Assembly: GCA_021323475.1 (NCBI GenBank)
Contig: JAJQJM010000019.1
Span: 1-35,197, forward strand
DNA: 35,197 bases
DNA from: Vampirovibrio sp.
Lineage (GTDB): Bacteria > Cyanobacteriota > Vampirovibrionia > Vampirovibrionales > Vampirovibrionaceae
Reading direction: 5' to 3'
The translations under genes were made by a program, and so were the position numbers. The notes under the pieces were generated by a model. It saw nothing but the letters and a program-made list of their open reading frames with translations. It did not search any database and was not told where the DNA came from. This document shows, in pieces, positions 26,054 through 33,242 of the stretch (position 1 is the stretch's first letter; every line of letters begins with the position of its first letter).

Positions 26054-27190
26054 ATGGTATCCGTAAAGCCCCCTGGTCCCGCCATTACCAGCGCGTCTAC
26101 GCCAAAGCCTCAAGCCAGCGTGGCTACAAAGCCTGCAACCGATCCTCCTAAGCCTCAGGCCGGTGGCGCAACGCAGGGCAACCCTCCAGCAAAGCCGACC
26201 GTTAACGCTGAAAAACCTAAAACCGAGCCGGCAAACGGCCCCGCAAAACTACCATCCGGCGTAAATAACATCACGGCCCTGACCACTAAGGCGGCCGCTA
26301 ATGCCAGCGGCTCCACAAATCCATTTATAGGCAGCATTGATTACCGAAATGGCCCGGCAGGCTCTACCCCATCCGCTTCCACGCCGTCAGCCTCTACACC
26401 GTCAGCGTCCACCTCATCCGCCTTTGTTTCGTCAGCGTCCACTCCGTCGGCCTCTACACCAACGGCTTCCACGCCAATCGGTTCAACGGTTATTGGATCC
26501 GTACCGGCTGGACCGGCACCCGCAGGCACAGTCAAGATATTCGGGGGCAGCCAATCCAATGAGAATAACCTCCAGTTTACCAATTCCAAGGGTACCGATT
26601 TGTATGTGATTGCCGAGCGAAACCTGGAGAAAGGTGAAGCGGATCCGGGCGGAACAGTGTTCAAGATACCGGCAGGCAGTAGCATTACGGTTAGCGCCAT
26701 GGATAGCATGGGACTTCGCTTTCAGGTATATAATGGTCAGTTAACGCCTGAACAGCAGGCCCAACTGGCCAAAGGCGGAACCGTTGACGGAGTACCGCGA
26801 CCGGCCCAGACGGATGTCCTTTATGAAACGCACTATAATCCGGCCACTCATCTTTCTCATGATGATATCAGTCCGTTAGACGGGGCAAAAACACCCATGA
26901 GAGTCTCAGGAAACGGAGGCCGCACCGTTGCATTTACCCAGGAAATTATTAATGGAGCCCCCGTTCATAACCCGGATGGCAGTATACCCGGCCTAGGCCC
27001 AAGTACATCTCCATTTAACAATCAGGCCGCAATCCCGGCACTGCGAGATTATTACGCCCGTACATCCCTGAGGCCGGATGGAACACGCGATTTCTACTAT
27101 AATTCCAGCGATTCAGGTTCCGCCGACAATGCCAATGTCACCTACACCGGTGTCCTCGGAGAAATACGAACGGTTATTGAACTTGGATAA
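26054..27190 (+). CDS. Pro/Ala/Ser/Thr-rich protein with thaumatin-like C-terminal half
   Basis: A 378-residue protein of unknown function. Residues 1-165 are low-complexity: Pro/Ala/Lys-rich first, then a PSAST pentapeptide repeat (residues about 108-145). Residues about 170-378 look like a folded beta-rich domain: LQFTNSKGTDLYVIAERN, GGTVFKIPAGSSITVSAMDS, and LSHDDISPLDGAKTPMRVSG, which resembles the D-[VI]-S-x-x-D-G-x-x-x-P-M signature of thaumatin-like proteins. That similarity is from memory and weak. There is no signal peptide. AAGGAG lies nine bases before the ATG at 26054; an in-frame TTG at 26036 overlaps that site. Confidence 0.7.
   Translation: MVSVKPPGPAITSASTPKPQASVATKPATDPPKPQAGGATQGNPPAKPTVNAEKPKTEPANGPAKLPSGVNNITALTTKAAANASGSTNPFIGSIDYRNGPAGSTPSASTPSASTPSASTSSAFVSSASTPSASTPTASTPIGSTVIGSVPAGPAPAGTVKIFGGSQSNENNLQFTNSKGTDLYVIAERNLEKGEADPGGTVFKIPAGSSITVSAMDSMGLRFQVYNGQLTPEQQAQLAKGGTVDGVPRPAQTDVLYETHYNPATHLSHDDISPLDGAKTPMRVSGNGGRTVAFTQEIINGAPVHNPDGSIPGLGPSTSPFNNQAAIPALRDYYARTSLRPDGTRDFYYNSSDSGSADNANVTYTGVLGEIRTVIELG
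26371..26478 (+). repeat. PSAST-coding microrepeat
   Basis: About seven imperfect 15-bp units coding for PSAST, TSSAF, VSSAS and PTAST variants, inside the gene at 26054. Synonymous changes (TCA/TCC/TCG, ACA/ACG/ACC) show that the units are old rather than recent slippage products. It forms a flexible linker. Confidence 0.75.
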
Positions 27191-27303
27191 CCACTCACCA
27201 AGAAGGTTCACTCTACCGACAGCATGGTTATCGTTGAAGGCAGAAACCCACACTCTCCGTTTGAGCCGGTTATTGCCTGCATTGATCTTGGCAGCGGCTT
27301 AGC

Positions 27304-27331
27304 GCCGGAATGATGCAGCAATCCGGCTTTT
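27304..27331 (+). terminator. weak intrinsic terminator
   Basis: GCCGGA (27304-27309) pairs with TCCGGC (27322-27327), loop 12 nt, followed by TTTTC. It lies about 110 nt after the thaumatin-like gene. Confidence 0.4.
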
Positions 27332-27548
27332 CAATTTCTTCATGGTCAGCTTCAACGCACATCAATGAAACACAGGGACTTGAAGCCATTCACGGCGTTC
27401 CGTATGTAGCTGAATAGAGGCAGGGGTCATCATTCCTGCGCAGGTAAGTATGCAAGGTATACAAAGCCAGGGGAAGAAGTTTAAATATACGAATCGTGCA
27501 CAGCGAATTCATTTCGAAACATGTTTGATGGCTGGATAATATCTGTCT

Positions 27549-27565
27549 ATTGTTTTAAAAACAAT
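27549..27565. promoter_or_regulatory. palindrome, operator-like
   Basis: ATTGTTTT and AAAACAAT around one central A form a perfect 17-bp palindrome upstream of the 795-residue gene. Role inferred from symmetry only. Confidence 0.35.
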
Positions 27566-27748
27566 AAATTAAAACTGTTGCAATACGATCTATTTCCATG
27601 ACAGGATGGTGGTTTGGTAGAAAATCACCAATACAAAATTCTCAACAATCCATCACCTGATTTCAAAAATATCTCGCTCATCACCTCAAGACAGCCTGTT
27701 TATTAACCAGTACATTAGTCCTCATAAAACCTATTCAGGAGCCTGTAT

Positions 27749-30136
27749 ATGTTCCTTACACCTTCGTCTTACAAAGTTAGCACCCGTTTGCCTTATTTTG
27801 CCGGTAATGGCAAAAGTCCAGAGACAGCTGAACCAGCAGAACCGTCTGCCCCATCCACCAACCATCCGGGCACGGGTGATACGTTTCAGCCTACCAGACA
27901 AGCATTGCCCACAATTCTAAAGACTGCAAAGTCTACCCTGACTCATTTGCTTGAGACAGAGGCACCGTCCTCAGAAGCGCCTGGCGAGGGGAGTCAGCAG
28001 GCACAGCCTTCAACGAGCATCCGTTTTACAGAAGAATCGGCTGAAAATTCGAAAAAATCCAAAAAAGCCTCAAAATTCCCACCGATTCGGACAACCGTGC
28101 CTCCCGGAACCCGCATGCCACACAAACAAAAAGTAGCGCCCTCATCGACATCACTCCTGCGGGCCGCTTCGACCCTTGCCGCTTCATCCCGGCAGCACGA
28201 GCAAGAAGCCCCACCTGAGGTAAAGGCGGACGGTAACGTACCGTTAGAGATCTGGCAGGCTATGGAGGATGAATTACCCAACCCCTCCGGATTACCGATG
28301 ATTCTTGTAACCCCGCACATAGCCCACAGGGACGAGTCGCCTCACTCTTCTTTAATACTGCCATCAAGAACTTACTCCAGAATTTCGACTCGGCCCTCCT
28401 CTGCTAAAGATGATCAAAGCGTATCGCTAGCTCCCTCCATCCATGAGAATGAACATTATTTATCGGGCGATTCCGACTTAAACTCTGAGGACCGGGAACT
28501 TTTCCTTGATGAAGACAGTGGCTCTGATGAAGGTAGCGCCATCTATGATGACGAGCAAATCATTGAAACCAGAGAAGCCCGAAAGAAAGCCAAAAGTGAA
28601 AAAGGGGTTGGAACCTATTCATCTGCGGCGCCCTCGGTCATTTCCGATATCCGCCAAAATCCCCACTACTTGCCCGGTGACTCCGATTTGGATTCTGAGG
28701 ATTTGGAGCTGTATCATGACATTGATGATGAAAGTAGCGATGATGCTGAGTCTGAATATAAAAGCAGTGTCGGCAAATCAGCCAATATCCCGATTGCAAA
28801 GCCCAAGGCTTCCAAGTCTGATTTATTTCCGATTAAATCACCCGAGGAAGTAAAGCAACAGGCTGAAGCATTTCAAATGGCTCAGACACTTGGTAAAGGG
28901 CAATTAAGCCAGACCTTGCAAGAGGGCGGCAGACCCAAACTCATCTCCTCTTATCAACAACAAACCGCATTTGAAAAGCTAAAGGGTGAAGCAACAGGAG
29001 CACAACAGATCACCCAGGCAGAGCAGGAAAAAATTAAAAAAATCTGCAATAAATATACCTTGGAAAAGCTGAGATTTTTCCAGAAAGACTTGGGCGATCG
29101 ACTCAAAAGATGGCAACACGATGCGGAACAGGTGGCCATGCAGCTAAGCCCAGACGAGGTGAAGCATATAAGACTGGCCGAGATCCAAACGCATAATTTT
29201 GAGCTCGACGCAAGGCAGGCTCAGATCAATTTTCAGTTAGGGCAATTATCTTCAGGTTCGATTAATAGAACCCAACGCGATGCCTTAAATCAGGCACTCG
29301 AATCGGTGAGTCATGAAAAGACAGTCTTGGCAGAAAGACGCAAGAAATGGCAAGCTGATGAGAAGCGGATGGCCCAAGAGGAAAAACTAAGCTTGGTCGA
29401 GGTACAAATGCGTGACCTTGAACTCGATGCCAAGCAGACTCAAATTAATTTTCAGTTAGAGCAATTATCTTCAGGTTCGATTAATAGAACCCAGCGCGAT
29501 GCCTTAATACAGGCGAGTGAAGCGGCAATTCAGGAGAAAACGGCCTTGGATGGGCCTTTAGAGGCATTTAAGCCAATCACGATCGGTATGGATCAGACCA
29601 GACTTAACATGCGGCAAGTTAATGAAGCGATTGTTCTGAAGCTTAGACACCAATTAAATGGCGTGCCTAAAGATGCTGATGAGCGAATTCAACTTACCCA
29701 AAATTTATCGAAAACATTTACCACCCCTGAACTTGGCGCTGCCCTAAGGCACTTTAAAGGGAAACAGGCAGAAGCCGTTCATACTCATTCTATTTTACAA
29801 GATATCGTGACGAATGATGATCCTCAGCAATTAATAAGGAATTTACGGAAACAGCAGGCAGAAGCGTCTCAAGAAATGATTCTTCTAAGCAAGCTCAATA
29901 GAGAACAGCCTACTAATGCATCGGATAGCCAGAAGATCTCTGAAAGAATCAATAACTTAAGACTCCAACAGCAGAAGGCTTCAACCGGCTTATCTTTAGT
30001 AACGGCATACTTAACCGAGAAACCTTCAAAACAGCAACTCGAACATAAAATAAAATTCTCGCAGGCCCAACAACATTATATTAACGACCGTCTTGCTGTT
30101 TTAGAAAAGGCCATCTCATTTCAAACAGTAAAGTGA
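27749..30136 (+). CDS. large acidic/coiled-coil repeat protein with N-terminal FAGN motif
   Basis: A 795-residue protein of unknown function, with no signal peptide or membrane segment. The N terminus MFLTPSSYKVSTRLPYFAGNG carries the F-A-G motif. Residues about 20-230 are disordered. Residues about 231-270 and 301-340 are two acidic repeats (HYL[SP]GDSDL[ND]SED followed by Asp/Glu/Ser runs). From about residue 400 to the end it is Gln/Glu/Lys/Leu-rich helix, probably coiled coil, containing two 73-residue repeats (QINFQL[GE]QLSSGSINRTQR at about 494 and 567). CAGGAG lies eight bases before the ATG. It has the look of an effector or structural protein, which is inference. Confidence 0.75.
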   Translation: MFLTPSSYKVSTRLPYFAGNGKSPETAEPAEPSAPSTNHPGTGDTFQPTRQALPTILKTAKSTLTHLLETEAPSSEAPGEGSQQAQPSTSIRFTEESAENSKKSKKASKFPPIRTTVPPGTRMPHKQKVAPSSTSLLRAASTLAASSRQHEQEAPPEVKADGNVPLEIWQAMEDELPNPSGLPMILVTPHIAHRDESPHSSLILPSRTYSRISTRPSSAKDDQSVSLAPSIHENEHYLSGDSDLNSEDRELFLDEDSGSDEGSAIYDDEQIIETREARKKAKSEKGVGTYSSAAPSVISDIRQNPHYLPGDSDLDSEDLELYHDIDDESSDDAESEYKSSVGKSANIPIAKPKASKSDLFPIKSPEEVKQQAEAFQMAQTLGKGQLSQTLQEGGRPKLISSYQQQTAFEKLKGEATGAQQITQAEQEKIKKICNKYTLEKLRFFQKDLGDRLKRWQHDAEQVAMQLSPDEVKHIRLAEIQTHNFELDARQAQINFQLGQLSSGSINRTQRDALNQALESVSHEKTVLAERRKKWQADEKRMAQEEKLSLVEVQMRDLELDAKQTQINFQLEQLSSGSINRTQRDALIQASEAAIQEKTALDGPLEAFKPITIGMDQTRLNMRQVNEAIVLKLRHQLNGVPKDADERIQLTQNLSKTFTTPELGAALRHFKGKQAEAVHTHSILQDIVTNDDPQQLIRNLRKQQAEASQEMILLSKLNREQPTNASDSQKISERINNLRLQQQKASTGLSLVTAYLTEKPSKQQLEHKIKFSQAQQHYINDRLAVLEKAISFQTVK
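29180..29560 (+). repeat. in-frame 219-bp tandem duplication
   Basis: The segment around TTTCAGTTAG at 29231 recurs at 29450, exactly 219 bp (73 codons) later, with more than 40 nearly identical bases (SSGSINRTQRDAL coded almost alike). The flanks are more diverged (AEIQTHNFELDARQ against VEVQMRDLELDAKQ). It points to an internal duplication with partial later homogenisation. Confidence 0.85.
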
Positions 30137-30284
30137 CCTGAAACCAATTAATCCGCAACGGTAAGCGGTTACATAAATCCCATTCAGATGGATGGGCTCC
30201 TTCGAGCCGGAAAATAGTCGATATATTAAGCATGTATCGGAGCAATAAACCGAAACTTTAATTGCAGAATCCATACTGCTGAAA

Positions 30285-30319
30285 AGGCCTCTGTTGCCTG
30301 GCATAGAGACCTGTTTTTT
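30285..30319 (+). terminator. possible intrinsic terminator after the 795-residue gene
   Basis: AGGCCTCT (30285-30292) pairs with AGAGACCT (30305-30312) with one mismatch, loop 12 nt, followed by G and six T, then ATTTTT. Confidence 0.4.
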
Positions 30320-30692
30320 ATTTTTATGCCGTTCATTTTCGTGTGGCAAAAAGGATATGTAGCCGCTTTCAGAGCATTTTTTGGTCTGTTTGCATTCAGG
30401 AACCGGCAGCACTTGAGGACCTGATGTTTACTTGGCCGGATATACCAGTTGCTAACCTACTTACAGACCTTTGCCGAGCCGGAAACACTGGCCCACCTAA
30501 TATTAATTTTCCGTTCAGATTTTTGAAAACAGCCTGAATAATGATTATGCCTGAATATAAGCCAAATTTTTCGATTTTCGCTAACAAAGCGGCATAAGTG
30601 CGCAATAGACCCGAGGCATAAGCGTTACAGCCATTTCGGAATATCGGAAGATGTGAAAGTAGCCACTTATATAGTGTTGAGTTAAAATATAA

Positions 30693-30730
30693 GGATAGGA
30701 TTATTTTTCCATCCTGAATCTCAACTATCC
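30693..30730 (+). repeat. nested inverted repeat just before the pseudopilin start
   Basis: GGATAG (30693-30698) pairs with CTATCC (30725-30730) and, inside, GATT (30699-30702) with AATC (30717-30720). The outer stem ends five bases before the ATG at 30736, so an RNA hairpin here could limit ribosome access. Confidence 0.4.
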
Positions 30731-30735
30731 AATGA

Positions 30736-31665
30736 ATGATGGTTGATTCCACACCACGACATCAAGGGTTTTCCCTGGTTGAAGTCTTGTTGATCATGGT
30801 CCTTCTGACGATGACGATCTTGCCGTTCACATTGCTCATCAGCCAGAATTCCCAACTGGTTCGGGGAATCTATCTGCAATCCACCAAAAGTTTGTTTCAG
30901 GCCAATGCAGGGTATCAAATGGATCCGCTGCGCCCGGACTACTATACCCAATTTCACGATTCCACCATGACAACCACGCTCACGGACTCAGGCGGAACCA
31001 TTCCCTACATGGTTTATGTAGACACCGCCAACTCCGACGTCTTCAAAAAAACCGCTTACCTATATACCTACAATAACTCAACCGATGCCGTCAGCGCTCC
31101 CCGTACAATCCATAAGATTTTTCAGGACACTGACATATTCAGGCTACGTTGCGGCAGCAGCAGCGCCTTACTCGACAGCAGCAATCAGCTTTGGACAGGG
31201 GACGGTTATGCGTATGACAACTCGAAAAAGCAGCCTGGCTATGTTACGGGAACCAGCGGCGCCGCAGGAAGCAGTATAGTCGATATTCTCAACACATCCG
31301 GGGTCGATGACGGCCTGTTTCAGTATTACCGGGAAGGTACCGGCAGCACAAACGTCGATTATAAATTTGATGTTCCCAATGGGGATTACCTGGTTACCCT
31401 CTATTTTTCGGAGTTGAACGCCTCCGTAAACGGAAGCGCCCCGAACCGCCGTCTGATGGATATTTATATTGAAGGCACACTTCAAAACAGTAGCGCCTAT
31501 AGCCCGTATGAAACCACTGGAGGCACTTATAAAGGGAACATTCAGCCCTTTGAAGTGACGGTGAGTGATAATGTCCTGCATATCAGCATCCGTCGCAACG
31601 CGAGTTCCAATTATGACGCCAGAATATCGGGCATCACAATCCAGAAAAGGTTGATTCAAGGATGA
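30736..31665 (+). CDS. pseudopilin (I/V-like) fused to a malectin-like domain
   Basis: A 309-residue surface-appendage subunit. The prepilin peptidase site is QG|FSLVEVLLIM (cleavage after Gly11, Glu at +5), followed by one hydrophobic helix to about residue 38. Residues about 134-305 match a malectin-type carbohydrate-binding domain: FRLRCGSSS, LWTGDGYAYD, DGLFQYYREGTG, YKFDVPNGDYLVTLYFSELN, RLMDIYIEG, FEVTVSDNVLHISI and ARISGITIQ. Malectin domains bind glucose-containing glycans in eukaryotes and occur in bacterial glycan-binding proteins. The start is one of three overlapping ATGs (30732 frame excluded; 30736 or 30739 in frame), without a Shine-Dalgarno site. Its stop overlaps the next gene by four bases (ATGA). 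Confidence 0.88.
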   Translation: MMVDSTPRHQGFSLVEVLLIMVLLTMTILPFTLLISQNSQLVRGIYLQSTKSLFQANAGYQMDPLRPDYYTQFHDSTMTTTLTDSGGTIPYMVYVDTANSDVFKKTAYLYTYNNSTDAVSAPRTIHKIFQDTDIFRLRCGSSSALLDSSNQLWTGDGYAYDNSKKQPGYVTGTSGAAGSSIVDILNTSGVDDGLFQYYREGTGSTNVDYKFDVPNGDYLVTLYFSELNASVNGSAPNRRLMDIYIEGTLQNSSAYSPYETTGGTYKGNIQPFEVTVSDNVLHISIRRNASSNYDARISGITIQKRLIQG

Positions 31666-33197
31666 CGAAGCCGATCTTTCATATCCCGACAAGCTCCTCT
31701 CCAGGCACCACCCTGGTTGAATTGCTGATTTCCTTGTCGTTGATGAGCTTGATCCTGCTGACCTTTTCGAACTTCGTGGTCAGAAGCAATGCCACGGCGA
31801 CTTCCATTAACATGCGCTTCCTGGAAGGCAGTGAAGTTCAGATGTTATTGAGCGACCTGCAAAAAGATTTCCAGCAGGGGGCCTCCATCAGCAGCAATTC
31901 CCATAATAAGCGCCTGGAATACACCACCTACAGCGCAACTGGCGTAGCGACGAAGAAAATTTACCGCATTACAACCATCAGCGGCAAACAATACCTGCAA
32001 TTATCGCTCGACGGCGGCTCAACCTGGGGCTCGCCATACCGAATCGCTTCATACGACAAGTATATTCTGCTGGGGACACCGAAATTTCTTTACTCCTGGG
32101 CCATGAACAACTGTACGGACTTTAATGACAGCAGCGGTAACGGCGTCTGGCTCAGCGGATCGGATACGGCCGGGGCTTACCTTTCTTGCACGGAGGGAAC
32201 ATCCTCTCCGGCGTTGACAAGCCCGTCCCAAGCCACAAAAGTCGATTTGCAGGGCTTTCAGTTTTCAACCGGCAGAGGTTCGCCGGAAGCAATCCGGACA
32301 CTTCCAACCGATATGTTCCTGGGCGTGAATACGCCGCTGGTTCGTAGTAATGCCACGGCCGTTGCACCGGCGGTCAAGGAATCCCCTTTGCTGCGGTCCT
32401 TTACGACCAATACGGCAAACTCCCTTTTCGGAACCGCTTTTGATGTCAGAAGCGCGGCCTGGGATCCTGGCAAACAGCGATTGATTATTGCCGGCACACA
32501 TAGCAGCGGCAACAATACCCTCTACCTGTCGGATCGCCTGGGGGTTCTCATCCGTTCAGGCTTGACCACCAGCGCTGGTACGATTCAGGCATACAGCACC
32601 GCAGTCAAATCCGACGGCAACTCGGTCTTGGTACTGGGAAGCACCGATAGCGGCAGCACTTACAACGTGTACAGTTTTGACGTATCCGGAAGCGCGCCCC
32701 TCAGCACCGCCTCCACCTTAAGCTTAACCGGCCTCGTCAATTCGCCCACCGGTATTGCCTATGACGCCTCCACCCCAACCAATTTCTATGTCGTGGGCGC
32801 TAACACAACGACCAGCGCGCTTCAAATCACGGAGCGCAATCTTTCTACCGGCGCTTTGGTCGGTACGGCCTGGAACTTGCCCGCCGCATTCGACAGCACC
32901 CATCCGCCGGGGGGCTTGGCCATCGATCCGGTTACCGGCAATTTTATCGTCGTGCGGAACTACGTGAATGGCTCCTCCCCCAATAAAACCATTGATATTT
33001 ACATCATTACCCGTGCCACCGGCAGCAGCTCCTACTTTTCGGTCAACATTGACGACCTGGGCAGCACGGCAACCGGCACGACCGGAAATTGGGGCCTTGG
33101 CTTCGACGCCGTTACAAACCACATCTTTTTAAGCGATAGCGCCACCGACAAGATTTATGAAGTCATTCCAAACCAGTTAATCTCTCCTCAAAGTTAA
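31662..33197 (+). CDS. pseudopilin (J/W-like) fused to a beta-propeller-like domain
   Basis: A 511-residue surface-appendage subunit. Prepilin site SPG|TTLVELLISL (cleavage after Gly15, Glu at +5) and a hydrophobic helix to about residue 40. Residues about 40-200 fit a J/W-type minor pseudopilin (MRFLEGSEVQMLLSDLQKDFQ). Residues about 240-511 are repeated beta strands with blade-like turns (WDPGKQRLIIAGTHSSGNN, YDASTPTNFYVVGANTTT, IDPVTGNFIVVRNYVNGS, FDAVTNHIFLSDSATDKIYEV), spaced roughly 45-60 residues, as in an NHL/SMP-type propeller. AAGG precedes the ATG, which overlaps the previous stop (ATGA), so the genes are translationally coupled. Confidence 0.82.
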   Translation: MTKPIFHIPTSSSPGTTLVELLISLSLMSLILLTFSNFVVRSNATATSINMRFLEGSEVQMLLSDLQKDFQQGASISSNSHNKRLEYTTYSATGVATKKIYRITTISGKQYLQLSLDGGSTWGSPYRIASYDKYILLGTPKFLYSWAMNNCTDFNDSSGNGVWLSGSDTAGAYLSCTEGTSSPALTSPSQATKVDLQGFQFSTGRGSPEAIRTLPTDMFLGVNTPLVRSNATAVAPAVKESPLLRSFTTNTANSLFGTAFDVRSAAWDPGKQRLIIAGTHSSGNNTLYLSDRLGVLIRSGLTTSAGTIQAYSTAVKSDGNSVLVLGSTDSGSTYNVYSFDVSGSAPLSTASTLSLTGLVNSPTGIAYDASTPTNFYVVGANTTTSALQITERNLSTGALVGTAWNLPAAFDSTHPPGGLAIDPVTGNFIVVRNYVNGSSPNKTIDIYIITRATGSSSYFSVNIDDLGSTATGTTGNWGLGFDAVTNHIFLSDSATDKIYEVIPNQLISPQS

Positions 33198-33242
33198 ACG
33201 CTCTCATCAATAGGCGTATTGGAAAGCGCAAAGGCTGTCTTT

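Larger units (their letters stand above)
27191..27748. other. AT-rich intergenic region
   Basis: About 560 nt without a credible gene. A weak terminator-like hairpin lies at 27304-27331 and a 17-bp palindrome (ATTGTTTT-A-AAAACAAT, 27549-27565) about 180 nt before the next gene. Nothing else recognised. Confidence 0.45.
30137..30735. other. intergenic region before the pseudopilin operon
   Basis: About 600 nt without a credible gene. It holds a weak terminator candidate (30285-30319) and, next to the pseudopilin start, a nested inverted repeat (30693-30730). Confidence 0.45.

Noticed and set aside
30116-30412. 98-codon minus-strand frame after the 795-residue gene
   Set aside because: No ribosome site, no family likeness, and overlaps the end of a clear gene and a terminator-like hairpin.
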